Position numbers and translations under genes: made by a program. This document shows, in pieces, positions 32,371 to 46,000 of a stretch of 64,000 bases of DNA. Within the stretch, counting starts at the first letter, position 1; each line of letters begins with the position of its first letter. Origin of the DNA: Haemonchus contortus (lineage: Eukaryota > Nematoda > Chromadorea > Rhabditida > Trichostrongylidae); contig LS997564.1 in NCBI GenBank assembly GCA_000469685.2, positions 13,618,091 to 13,682,090 on the forward strand, written 5' to 3'. The notes beneath the pieces were generated by a model, which saw nothing but the letters and a program-made list of their open reading frames with translations, did not search any database and was not told the origin of the DNA.

Positions 32371-34906
32371 TTAGTATCATACGATTTAACAGCTGGACTC
32401 AGTTCACAGAATATTTCTTTTGGTAAGTTGAATTCGACTGGCACAAAAGTATTTGACGACGCATTTCACTCATGGATCATTTCAGAAACTTTTGCCAAGA
32501 ACATCTGGTCGTACATCATGAATTTCTATCCGGACGGACCAAAACCATTCTTCAAAATGGACATTTTCATGACGCTATTTAATCGAACTGCGGCGATATT
32601 AGAAAAAGAGCCAAGCGTTCTTGAACTTACCGTGAGCATTATATTTCCGTCCTTAGCAAATTCGAACACCAAAAGCTAACCCGAGAAACCCGTAGCGCTT
32701 CACTAGAAGGACGCGAGAAAAGAGGTGTCGGCAAAGTTCCACAGTACCTGCTCTCAGATCTCAAGCCCATCATATGTAATCGAAAAAAAGGGAATGAGCA
32801 TTGAGAAGCAGAGAAAATTGTTGCGATTGCTCCTCCTGAACTCGAAATCCCCACAGAAACACAATAAAGAAGAAAGAAAAACACGTGTAATAGTTTCCCG
32901 GTGAAAGATAGGGAGCATAGTGCTAAGCGGCGCTTTATCGCCACTTAGCCCTAGAGTAGGGTAGCGGAATGATAATCGTCTTTCTGGTTCATTTCGCTCA
33001 AACCAGAATTCGGTATATCGACCACTGCCCATCCGACCGAGACTAAGATGGAGGAATAAAAGACAAATGTAGTGTATATGCCTGAGAGGGATCGATCAAC
33101 GACAAAAGACTTAGTGATTGGTCTTGTTGAAATGATTAAGCAGCAGTCTCGCCGATTATACCTTCGCCGATTGAGGCAGCCACTTAACTTTTGCTGTCGT
33201 TTTCGCAGGCTCTTGAATTATTTCCTTCTACAGTCCTCCGCAAGCTATGTGTTAGGTTATACACACGTCATCCAAACTGAAACAATTATGCAAAAATTAG
33301 AAATAAAATAAAAATTCCTGCAGGGAATTGTGTCAGTTCCCTCCCCTCCCCCAAAAGCGCAATGTTTCAAGAGTTAATATTCCGTTTCGGCATAGTGACG
33401 GAAATAAGTTTTCGAGTTTTCGATGAGGATGTAGCCTCGATCAGATCACTGGTCAGCCCCAGCCACAGGAAGAAGCCGATCACCCCATCCCATCAGAAAG
33501 ACCAGTACAAAGTCCTTTACAGCATCTCTGTGATTGTCAGGGACTCTCTACTGAGTGAGGAACAAATTTCAGGGTGAAGTGACGGTAATGGGACCGATTT
33601 ATGGCGAAGGCGATTCTCTGATCACACTACTGTCGCTAGTCGGAATGCCACCGCAAAAATCTTTCGTATTTCTTGGATGCTACTTTGGACTCGGCTTTGG
33701 TTCGTGTGTTCTGAAAGTTATGAACCGCTTGACAACTTAACCCAACAGTACATCGGACTGTTTCAGCCCCTCTAGAGAGTCTAATGCTCGTTTTCTGCTT
33801 GAAATGCCTTCATCCAACAAAAATTTACCTTCTAAAAGGTCATCTTGAGGAGCCGGCATCGATCAAGGTAAGGAGGGCAGTTTTGATGGGAAGAATGAAA
33901 GCACTTGCACACAGGAGCGAAGTTGCAGAGTCTGGGACTAGACGACTGGTTGGTGCGCCGGCGAATTCCGACTGACTCGGTGTCGAAGGCATCCGATACG
34001 GTCATAGTGAGTGATTTTAGCAACCAATAAGGCAAAGTTGATTATCTGATGGATTGCAGCGCACGGTAGCTTCCATGCCTATAGCTGCTATGATCGGCCC
34101 AAAAATTCTGTGCATTCCCGGTGGACCAGGTCCCATCATACGCGAAAATGGTCTGGCAGCATTGAAAGCATGTTCAAGAATGTCGATGAATCAATTGGAC
34201 AGGTCTATATGTATGGTAAGTCCCCACATGTAAAGTTCTGCAGGATAAGTTCCCACGTGCCACCAGGCCCGATCACCTATGGTTGTGACTTCAACACTAA
34301 CATATACACAGCTCCAATTTCTAAGGAGCACTTGGGAAGCCCAGAAGCTCACTAGAAGCCCATGTCGGTCACCATCGAGCTGGAGGTAGCTGAGATTTTC
34401 AGGAAGCTGCATGGACAGTCATGAAGTTGGAAGCAAATCCAGTGACCATTGACGATGGAATACCGACGTTCACCGAATCACAATGCTCGGCGTTTTGCAA
34501 AGCAAATGGACTGGCTGTAATAATACGAGGAAGACAGCTGGTGAGTGACAGATTTATAACCGATAAACATAATCAGTCGTTTTTTAGTAGTAATGTATAC
34601 TAGTTGACTATTCTAACACCATCAAGCTTAAGCAATCAATTGCCCTCAGTAAAAATGAGCCTTAGAAAGTCTCGGAAGATGTTTTATTTGATTGTATCAT
34701 CACAGGTGGACGAAGGCTTTCTCAATTATCCAAAAGAAGTGCTGACAATCGTCTCAGCTGTGGCCTACCTGGACAATTTCAGGAATTACGCTGCTGCTAT
34801 GACTATTCAAGGAATGAATGCGAGTTTTTCGTTCATTAGACCAAATAGGCGATCTCAGAATAACACAATTCGGAGGCGAATGACTTTGGAGGAGCCAAGA
34901 AGGTGA
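32371..34906 (+). CDS. PP1-family pseudophosphatase (all catalytic motifs lost)
   Basis: Homologue of the nematode PP1-like Ser/Thr phosphatases. Exons 32371-32422, 32486-32631, 33573-33705, 33767-33867, 33929-34006, 34060-34215, 34403-34540 and 34706-34906 join in phase with GT-AG introns (about 335 residues; the start codon is not identified). Fold landmarks are well kept: ILEKEPSVLEL, DSLITLLSLVGMPPQKSFVF, LMLVFCLKCLHPTKIYLL, SMPIAAMIGPKILC, VLTIVSAVAYLDNFRNYAAA, SFSFIRP. Every active-site motif is altered: GDIHG is GPIYG, GDYVDRG is GCYFGLG, GNHE is GHLE, the HGG metal-ligand His is Pro (PGG), and the RGH/RAH His is Arg (RGRQ). The metal ligands D64, H66, D92, N124, H125, H173 and H248 (PP1 numbering) and R96 are therefore all gone. 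The protein should be inactive, perhaps a binding or scaffold protein. Related active forms are often male-germline genes in nematodes (family knowledge). Exon 33929-34006 has the weakest support. Confidence 0.85.
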
Positions 34907-36420
34907 AGTGGGGCAATGGGCGTGAGGGAAAGGACTGACACAGTAAGAGGGGAGCGATCCCACAGAAACGATAAGGAAGATCAGCAGTGGAACCTTTCAC
35001 CAATCAAAAAGCAAGCTAGCTCATACAGAAATTGTGGTTTTCGAGAGTCGTGGAGGATTGTATCGGCTTCTCAACCTTATTTCGAAATTCACAGCTTTTT
35101 GGCATTGAGAACAAGCAAGAAAGCAGCTAAATGTTGACTGGCTTTCGAGAATTTCCGTACACCACCACTGACATTTACAGTCTTCAATGAAATCCGTATG
35201 CACGGCGCACACAAAATAGATGGGTTTCCACCGATCCCTTAGCTACTGTGCACTTACTACCGAATAGCTATCAAAGAACTAGTACAAGTAACACCAGCAT
35301 CTGGGAGCCTTCTAGGTCTTCTTTCAATAGGCCTTTCAAGGATTCAAATGGAGAGCTCGTTTTCTTTCGAAATTCGATATAACATATCAACTTACACTTT
35401 CAGGCATCCATCATTCGCTACAAAATGGATGAAGGTGAACCGAAATCGTTGGACATCGTTAAACCGGGAATTGGGCGGAATGCAACAGCACTACCAATGT
35501 GAACTGTAGCTAGAAAAAAAAAACTCATAGACGTCACAATCATCACTGTTTTTTGTAAAAAATGATCGCGATAAAAGAGTTTGAGTGGTCAGTCAGCATT
35601 TCATACAAATCATGTATCGCAACATTGGGATTGGGGCATACTCACAAGAAGGATAGGTTGCAGAATGAGTAGGCATCCTAGGCAAACCAAGGATACTTGT
35701 ATGATCCGCTCCCGCACGCCCGAAATACCCTTTCTGGGCTAAAGCTTAGTTTATTGAGACGAAACGCTCAGTCAAAAAACAAATTCAATCAAAGCAAATG
35801 GAGTGAAGCCTCTGCAAGGGTAAAGTCATTCTTGAATTTTCATAAGGTTCCAGAAGGGTGCGAAATCAGTAGGCGGTCCGCCTCAAATCATTAGTGTCAC
35901 GGATTGTATTCGCACGAAGGCCCCCAATATTGTCTGTACGCGAGACCATGTGACACAGATGTTTGTCGTGTTGTCTGGGCTCTCTTGATACACCTTGACT
36001 TTATCTGAGGACGTCCACTGTTTCTGTAGCTCTGCAACCTAACTACAGTAGATTCAAGACACCTCCGATCACTCGCATGCCACGCATCGATTCTTTTGTC
36101 ATTTGGGCATCATTACATTGCGCATCTATCCCCATCTGCACCGAGAAGCGGTCAACCATCAACTAATCGATAATGATCAAAGCCCTGGACAATAATTTCA
36201 ACGAATAATTATTGCCCAAAACGACAGGGGCTACTTACAGTTCAAATAAGAATCAAGAATGTAACGCGACGCGATCGCCAGCACAGCCGGAAATCACTTT
36301 TTATCAAAATTATTTATCGATAACAGACGAAACTCGCATAAGAACACTGGAACAATCGTTTATGTGTGATACTGTCGACGAAGGAGAACTCTCAAAATGG
36401 AACGTTTGAATGTCTACTTC
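34907..36420. other. Intergenic stretch, nothing recognised
   Basis: Between the convergent PP1-like and Prospero genes. Only short un-spliced frames; no repeat family recognised. Confidence 0.45.
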
Positions 36421-36421
36421 A

Positions 36422-36508
36422 CTGTTTCTCTCACAGGAGTGCAGAGACGCAGAGATCACTCTGTTTCTCTCACAGGAGTGCAGAGACGCAGAGATCACTC
36501 TGTTTCTC
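36422..36508. repeat. 39-bp tandem repeat, 2.2 copies
   Basis: ctgtttctctcacaggagtg... fills 36422-36460 and 36461-36499 exactly, then ctgtttctc at 36500-36508 begins a third copy. Confidence 0.9.
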
Positions 36509-37005
36509 AGTCGAGTCGCATGAGAGATAATGTAATGATGACGAAAATAGAAGTTGAATAGCTTCTAATACTGTACAGAGGAATGCTTCAAGTATTAAAA
36601 AAAGTAATAAATGAATCAAAGTGAAAATAGTAACAGTTTGTTCGGAACATACTTCGAGGAGATGGGGCGGGAATAAAAAAATCAATAATTAGGCACAACG
36701 GTGATTGAACAACAGTTAGCATATGAAAAACATAACGCACATGTAAATGTGTATATGGAATTGCGAATTATTGATTATCTGACAATATTGATCGATTCCT
36801 GCATCGATTGCACAACGCATGACTTAGAACATAGCAACAAACTAGGCAATATATTGTAAAGCTACAGAAAACATGGAATCGTGAGAAATCATAAAATAAA
36901 AATGAAAAAGGAATGGATCATCACAGCAATGATTGTGCTTGGAACATCTATGAGTGTATAATCGCTCTGTTAAAATAAAATAAAAATGACGTCATCAGAT
37001 TTAGA

Positions 37006-40000
37006 CTATTCGAGCCGCTCGAGGAAGTTCGGATCTTTGAAATACTCGGGTATTTGATCGTCTAATCGATTGATCACCTTAAAAACATGTTAGATCAGTA
37101 GAGAACGGCTTCAGTGACCTAGTACAATGCTGAGTAAGAAGAACAAAATCTCCTTAACATAACTTACACTTGATTTCCGCCAATCTTTCACACTATCGTT
37201 CATAGGCTGCATTCATAGTCCACGATTTGGGTAGCGACCGATCGCGCGACTGGTCGCTCTGTCGCTCGCTCATAGGTCCGCGACCGGTAGCGCTACTGGT
37301 CGCACGATCGGTCGCTGGCCAAATCGTGGAGAATGAAAGCTGCCAAACTCTGTCGATAGCCTATATGGGACTTAGATGCTCACTCTGGCCCTACATTTAC
37401 ACTGCCGCTTACATCGTTTCACCTATTTCGCTATCACTTTTCCCAGTATTTGTCCAAGTGGGCGGAGCTATTGCAGTGAGACGCCGTGCACTATATCAAG
37501 CAATGTCTCAGGTTGGAATATCTGATCAGACCAACCAATACATCTATCCCTCCCAGAGCTGTTAATCGTTTCCAGACTCGTCTGGGAGGATAAAAACATT
37601 GACTAGCAATTAGGCTGATTTATGTATAGGCCATATACACATACAAAACGCTATTACATTTCTGGAAAGAAGTCGAATGCAGGTCACGAACCCCAGAAAA
37701 ATAGGGATTAATCACCGGTATTACTCCTTTTCTGAAATATTTCCCAACAGCTTAAAACCGTGGGAGGTAAAAGAAGCGTTCCCTACAATTGGGAAGCTTA
37801 CGTGTTTGTCAATCTGACGGTTCAAAATCGCCCGACTTAACAGTTTCTGGAACACATTGACGGTATCGTACGGACCTCCTTCACACAAATATTCTCAAGC
37901 GATCTCTAACTCTGTACTCCGTTGCATTTGTCACCTTTCTCAGATCAGATTTGCCCACAATTGTTCACTACCTCTCTCTACCCTTTTGCACTCCCTCTCA
38001 GCCCCGATCATGAACAGAAAAGAGAACTGAAAATAAAACCAGTTGCGGGCTCACTTTATAAATCTGCTTTTTCCACGACGGTTCAGCATCCTTTCCAAGA
38101 CGGATCGCATCAAAGAATTCACGCAACGATTCTTGTACGACATTTACCAGATTCTCAGGAGGCTACAATAATACGAAATTAGGTACACACTGTTTTTTCA
38201 AAAAGACCGACTTTTTTGCTGATATTCGCACCTGAACATGATTGTTTCTATTGTAATGTTGATTCAGAGTACGAAATATTTCCGAGTCCATTGTGACTAC
38301 GATGTCATCACGTGACGTTATACCTTCGGCTAGTGCTTGACGGGCGAACTTGTCCATTTGAATGTAGTAAAAATTCCCTGGAAGAAATAAATATTCGATG
38401 TCCAAAACTTGGGAAATAAGAAACGAAACTGTCGTCAAGTTGTTTTGATAAAGTTCCCGAGTTTCAGTCCAGCGTTATCGTTCAATCTTTAGAGCAGCTA
38501 CGAATTATCACCATCTGGCGTCACGTTTTCCATAGGTATTGATTATTCACATCAATCAACCATCTTAAACTATGAACGCAGCTTCGGAGCAACATCAAAA
38601 CGAAATTTCTTCAGTTCCTCCGTAGCTAGGCTGTCCAGTGCCACTTTCCCATGTTCACTATCACCGGATACGGTATATTCCCGGGTGAATTTTCTTGTCC
38701 CAATCCGAAATTGCAGATCGTGAAACAGCGACACTGACAGGCTGAGAGCGTTCACCACCTGTTCATTGAAATCGGCCTGAGAGCTGTGTCAAGGCAAGGC
38801 TGTCCATATAGGTGTATGTAATCGAATCCGGCGGTGCTCTCTGTATGTGACGCGGCCTTGAGTACGAATTGTTTGATTAGATGGCCGAATTTGGCATAGG
38901 CCACCGACCGACGACGATAACAGGGTGGTTTGACCATAATCGGGCCAAACAACGAGCATCATATTTCACTCAGACGGAAACCTGAGCACTGCTTCTACCT
39001 GTTGAATGGATTAGTTTCAATAGATAACGACTCTTCGCTCATTCCCTCTTCACCAGAATATATGCCGACTTCTGCCAAAACGAGTACTTCGTGGGCCGGT
39101 TCTGGGCGCCGTATAGACAATACTCTAAGCCCCGCTAGTTGATCCGCTTATCAGCCTACCGTATACCACGCGACATCGTTTCGGGCGGACGATTACCGCA
39201 CGCAAATCTCGAAGGAACTTGTCAACGCGTGCGGAGGTAGGAACGAACAGAATGTGAATGAGTCAACAAGACGACCAGATACAGACCAATAAGGCTACCC
39301 GAGCAGTTTTCCCGAGCCAATTTGAAAAGGGAGACCACAACTATTCAGCAGAACTGTTGAAATGGCTGAAACGCCTCTCTCTGTCGATTAGGCTGGTCCC
39401 TGCTTGGTTTCTGTGGAAGAGCCGTCCCTGATGGACTCGACATTCATCCAATTTTTCAAAATATTCAAGGATGGTTGTCCGAATCAAATTAGATTTCAAG
39501 GTCCCAAACTTTTCAACACCGAGGATTCAGAACCGTACAGCAGTCCAACCCCGGACACAAAACCCCATCTGTCGTCAAGCTTGACAACCATTGTCGCCGC
39601 TGCCGGTTCAGATCGAATTCTAATCGCATCGAATTCGACGAGCGCGTACGTCGTCTTGCAATGGGATTACTGTAAAGCGTGACGGATTCCCTCTAAGACC
39701 CTCTTCATTCCTCATAGCAGGTCGACCATATTGAAGGTGTGGTGCGTCAGATCGAATCTATAGTGCCGGTGGATGTTCACTTAATAGAATCGAAGGGAGG
39801 CAAATTTGGACTACTCAAAAAAGTGGTTTCACATTTTTGCAAGAGAACCTAATGGAAGTAGGTCTTGGTGTGCATTGATATATAGCTAAGAGGGTGGAGC
39901 TGGTGCACTTGGAAAGATTGCATTATTACACGCATTAGTCGGAGATGGAATCCCCGATCGAAACCAGCCCAAAATGACCAATCTTTCATCCCACCGAGGT

Positions 40001-43000
40001 CGTGATCGGTACCAGACTGGTCTGTGAGGATGACACGTACATCTTCTAGCAACCGCAGGTCATAACATGGGCCATGTACGCATTCAAAACACCACCACGA
40101 TTCTGAACGGGAGTCGAATGTTTGGCGCATCCCAAAAACATCGAAGCCGTACAGGAAACCTCATTTTTCTTACCCTTTGTTGGAGTCTGAGTGTTTATGA
40201 CCATGGGACAAACACAGCTTTGGAAATACCCCCTGTAAGCCCTGATTGAGTCATCATTTTCGCTCCCCCTTACTCATCAAGCCCTTTTCTGTATTGACAA
40301 TCCAACTGACGCACATCTTCATAAATCTCAGAAACTCTCGTCGCACCTTATCAAGCTGTCAATCGGACGGGTGTACGCAATTCGCTCAGCGGGATGCCAT
40401 CTCAATAACGGAACGGACATCAGTAAGGCGTGAACGACCACCCCAGCGTATTGCACACTTAAGCATACCAATTGCCAAGAAAAATCTGCGCTCATAATAT
40501 GGCGCTTTATCGCTTACGAATCAGCTGGGTGCAGATACGGCCGTCTCAATTATTCAACAATTAATTTCGCTTAGTCAGTGGATCGGAAACTCGGCGAGAT
40601 TTCCATGCTTCTACTAGAAGCTCAACTTAAATCCCAAGGCAGTGGATAGAAGTACTCTGAGCGTGTAGAGTCAGCAGAAAAGCCAGTTTGGCTTAGATTT
40701 GCCCAACAAAATCCCGTGTCCTCTCCGAGATCACCCAATGCCAGAAGCCTTGAAGCAGCGGGATGAACAGCAATCTTCACCCAATGCCATGGGGGATAAA
40801 TTTCAGAACGGTAGAGGGAAGGGACAGGTGACGCTACTCTTTCCATATTTGGATCGGGTCGCATCAAGAACCATCCAGCCTTTCATCCGCCCGTACCCAT
40901 CATTTCTCGCCATCAAAAACCACTAGGTATACTTCGGTTTCCTTGCAAACTCTTGAAATTACTCATTTCAGTTTATTGTCTGCAGGCTGAACATCCCTTC
41001 AGCATTTTTAGGCACCCAATGTTTAGCTGACCCGTAGCCTTCTGAAAATCTCATTTTTTCCGAATTTTTGAGTATTACTGCAAAATTGTGGTGAACTAAG
41101 CTACAATCAATCAATAAACAAACCTAAAGTTACTGAACCATTTCACTAATTGTGCTGTATTGTTCTTATTGAACCGAACATCCGGGAAATACGACTTCAA
41201 AAGGGTCGAATTTGGATAGCGTGTGTAGAAAAACATCAGCTTGGCTTTTCGAAGATGAACTGGCGTCAGTGTTGAACTGAAAAGGACAAACTGCTTTTAT
41301 CACGAGAATACTAGGCTTGGACCACAAAAAGAACTTCAGTTTCTCATGTGAAGTCAAAAAATGTGAACTAGGATTGCAGAACAGTGGGCGTGGTTCCCCA
41401 CAAACCCCGCCCCTTTGTTGTTCAATCCAACTCACCTTTGGCCATTGTCATAAACACCGCACTCGCTAGTCTCATCCGAATTCGTCGGGCTGCCTTCACG
41501 TTCACCGAATGAAGCACCGCCGTACAAAGGATGTCCAACCATAGTCGGAGGGAAGTAATTCGAGAGCGGAGTCGAATGAGAAAGCTAAAGGGGCCCAATA
41601 ACTCGATAGTCCGTCAAGGCAGCACTTCTCAGGAAACTCACAACAGGGCTGCTTCTCGTGCTGCTTGGTGAACCTTCACGTGCCATTGGTGTACCGTTCA
41701 TTTTTCGTACGCTGTCAGTCACCTAAGCATTACGTCGATTCAACAAATGAACCGTGGATATATGGAAGTCGTTCTGCCTGCTTACTTTACTCCTTTTCTT
41801 CTTGGGACCATCATCTTCAAATGGTCTGCGCATTTGATTTAAAGCTGCCAACGAGTTGAACGCATTCAAGGGAGACGGGAAGATGCCCGTGGGTGGCACT
41901 GAAACAGTAGACGCTATAAAGTTGAAGCTCTGGCAAAGCACTGTGGAAGTCTGGAATACTGCCAGGGGCGTTCTGTACAACGATCCAGCAATTGCTGAGA
42001 ACTGTCCACCTGGGAAAAAAGTCAATTGGGGACTATTCTCAGGTCGTTACTACTCCTCAATTTAGGCTATCAAAAAGCATTCCCCTACTTCCACAGCTCT
42101 GAATCTTAGTTATACTAATGGGCGCTCGTAAGATGCATCGGGATAAGGATGAATGGTGCAGCTACGACAAGCCCGCCCGGACCAGGAATCAACTCCCAAA
42201 CCGTCTATTTCTATAAAGAACCAACAGTTTCACCTATGGAGTATTTTGACACCAGATTCGTCCCGAATAGGTGGTGCGAGGCCCATCCAACTAGGAATCA
42301 CCCACACTGAACGTTATCGGCAGCCTTTGCTACATAGTTCATGGACTCAAAACCACCCGACCAACGAATTTGGGCTGAGCCATTTCTGAGACTAACGATG
42401 CGTGATTTATTCACGTGATTGCTTCGGCTATATAGTCCTACTTACTGTGCGGATTGAGACCAAAATGTGCCGCCAGCGGATTTGGTGCCGGGAATAGCGT
42501 GTTGAACATTGGCGGCATAGCTGGTCGAGCTGCTTCTTGCTGGAGACGAGCCATCTCGTTAGCTGCCCATTCCTTCAGCACCTGAAGTATAGTCGGTACG
42601 TAAGTAAATAAAATGGTAATTGGATGAGGAATAATACTGCAGAATCAAAAATTGTTGTGAAGTAATAAATTGTTGGCGTTTTGCTTTGAGTAATTTGCGT
42701 TTATACTTAGCAAATCTGGAACCATCGGCTCATGATAGAATGAGACGGCCACAAATCTGTCGATTAGAATGCGAACGTATCCACCCGGTCAGCGCTAATG
42801 CTACTAACGATTGTTTTGGATCAAAATGAAACGAAACTGCCCCATCTTACTACTTGTTGGAATAATCAATACCACAAACCTTATCGATCGATCCAGACAA
42901 CGAGTCGATGATCTCAGTCTTGAGTGTCTGCGCCAACTGCGTGAAATCCCTGGCACGAGCTTTTTCGGGCATCTGAACAAGTCGCTAAATTAGCTACCCC

Positions 43001-46000
43001 AGCCACAACAGTAATGACAACTTGTACACTCACAATATCCAAAGGTGGCTGTTGTGGAGGTGGTGGTGGCGGAAAAAACTTCTTCTGTTGTTCGATGATG
43101 TTATTATAGAGTTTCCGTTGGGTTTCAAACATCTCATGGAATTTCATGTTTGGTTGACTCAGTTGCGATTGGAGCGCGCTGAGGCCGTCGAACTGTCGAC
43201 TGTTCTCTGTCTCAGGTCTGTCGTCATTCCGCGTCGCACTTTCATCATTGGCGGGAACCTCTTGCCCTGATGGGGCTTCATAATCATCTTCCTCATCCGG
43301 GTGTTCGACGTCTTCAGTGTTTTTCTGCGGCTGGAATGATTTTCGCTTTGAGGATGACGACGAAGAGGCTGTCGAGTTGGCGCTCTCGTTGCTTAGACGA
43401 GGTTCAGCTGCTCCGACGTCGTCGTTGGCCAACTCCGTCGTCTGAAAAGTATGACTATGCTATGGCTCGATCAACACAATTAGAAGTTTCACGACAGTTA
43501 TCGATTCAATCTACGCTTAGCATAAACACAATATATCTCGGTGTAGAACTCCTAAAAGCCTCAATATCCCAACAAAAAGCTGTTAACCCTGAAAATCCAC
43601 TGGATGAATACTACAAAACGAGTTTAGCTTCACCTATACTGCACCATGATCGCAGTAGTACCAAACACTGACTAGTTACCAACTGATTAAAATGTTATGT
43701 CATATTCTAGCTCTATTCTATCGCGCTGAAGGGACAGCTAAAAGGTTTGAGACGATTATTAAATTACTGTAATTTAGAATTACCTGTTCTTCGGCTGTCT
43801 CCACATCCAATTGATCGATTTCATCGGACGTGTCCGCCAGTTCCATCTTCTCAAAATATACCTTTTAGTTAATTCAATAATTCAAAAAAGCAGTTTTTTA
43901 ATAGTTTTTAGGTATCTTCGATTTGTTTCGTTGGAAATGAAGAGGTGTCACCGTGTTGGACCAATTTTCTGCCATCAGCAACAGTCAATGACTTTACTTG
44001 CCCTGCGGGATCATGGTCCCTCCAGTTGCTTAGTAAGAAATTTAGTTTAGCTACTCAATTCTAGGCTTTCTGAAGGACCAGGATTCCGATTCAGGGAAGA
44101 CAAAGCCATCGATTGCTGCTGATGGCAGAGAACTGATCTGAAGCGACCTGATACCTCCTCATTTTCGACACAACAAATCACAACTCTCCAAGAAGGTAAG
44201 AAAATAAGAGGAGTTCAAGGAAGAATAAATCGTTTTTCGATTGCTATCGATTAGATAGCGTTATGGAGGAGATGCCGACAAATGTATCGATTACAGTAGG
44301 AGGACGTTGTGAGTAAACTTCCCATACGTTCGAGTAAGTTGCTGTATGAGATTATAGACATATGATTATGCAACGAAGAGATTGTCGACGACACCGCTAC
44401 CGCCACCCTTGCCGACGACGACGAAGTTCCGTTGAGGATTGGCCGAGTTTTCACCGTCGACGACAACTGGTTATGGGTTAAGGCGATAGACATCATTTGA
44501 AAGTACCGCATTAAGATTTCGCTGGGTTTACTTCCTTACGGAAACATTACACCGACGTAGACCTCTCAGCCTGGACGTAAAAGATCAGGAAATAGATTGC
44601 TTTCTTTTAAACTGATATTTACTGCACAGTACCGAACTTAACTTTTACCTTGTGATCAGTGCAATTGCACAAAAACATTATCAGAACTACCACCGAATTC
44701 TTCACATCTTCTAGCAAACACATTCATATTCGGGAGCAGGTGGTACAGTGGCAAGTGGCGCACTATCGCGAACGCATGGTCTGGAATCGAATCCCGGATT
44801 GTGCTTGTCCAGGCGAACCAAGCCTTTCATGCCTCAAGGGCCGGTTACTTAATAGCAGACTTATCTGACAAGGCATTGCTGACTCGTACACTGGTTGTCC
44901 GATGCGAGTCATGTACAGGCCAAGTACACATTTAAAAACGCCACTAGAAATCTGAATGAAAGTCAAATGCGGAGCGCATCCCAAAAAGATATAACTCCAG
45001 GGAGATTGATGGCCAGAATCGCTTTCTAATAGTTATGTTCGTTTGGGCCCCGATTATTTCGTTTGAAAAAAAAGCTAAACGTCCTTCCGCTGAAAAAAAA
45101 GCATGTGATACGATTAATTTGTTTCATTTACCCGCTTTATATTAGCTCCTCATAGGAGACGTTACTTTTACAAAACCAGCTCGAAGAAGATCTTCAGAAA
45201 TCGTTAAATGATTGTTACATCATGGGGACACCAACATGCAATTACAGATATACTGGAACACTTAGCTTCCCCACTCTGTGTAGTAGGATTAGGGTCAGAT
45301 TAGCGTTGGGTTATGGGTATCGGCCACCTCCCAACTCATAAAGGTGAGAAGGGCTATCTGTTGCAAATAAGACTGACTTTGAATGGAAGTCACACTTTCT
45401 ACCAAGCCGGTTGAGTGGTCTGAGAATATTTTACTTGAGATATGCCATGTATTCAAGTATCCTTGGAAATTGTATAGAACTTTGAATGTGTTTTCAACCT
45501 ACCAAACACTTAGTTGTGCCCAGCCAACGCACTACCTGGTGTACGTACCCTTCTAAACTAATTGTGGGACAGAAAAAATACCTATTAGCCTTAAAATACA
45601 TTATTTCGACTCATCCTATCACGTTGTTGCACAAAGGCGCATATTGTAGGCCCTTATCATTTCATGCATGATCCTAGAGAATTCCAACAGTTTTGCAATG
45701 AGTCCTCACTGCTGAATCATTAGAATACAGGAACACTTCCTATATTGTTTAGACCAGCTGAGTCGCATGGTAATGCACCTTGATACAGTTGCCCAAGAGT
45801 AGAGGAGTCCTGGTACGAGTTCTCACTGTTATGCAGATGACCTTCAACCCCTCGTACGAGTTCTCAGCTTGTTCGCAGATGGGCTTTAAGCTCTTCGAGC
45901 GAGTTCTCGGTTTTTTGCAGATGACGTTTACCCACCTTAATCATGAACCGCCTAGGACTCGTTGAAATGAACAAAATCCCTACCAGATTATCCTTGCAGC

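Noticed and set aside
37227..37565. 112-codon plus-strand open frame
   Set aside because: Its first third is the hairpin MITE; the hydrophobic remainder matches no receptor family and has no linked exon.
43270..43671. 133-codon plus-strand open frame
   Set aside because: It is largely antisense to the pros-1 exon at 43034-43441, which has clear homology context and splice sites.
44727..44800. Possible tRNA gene (A and B boxes present)
   Set aside because: No acceptor stem or anticodon arm pairs properly, and the same head continues into a shared 200-bp body in many copies, so it is a SINE.
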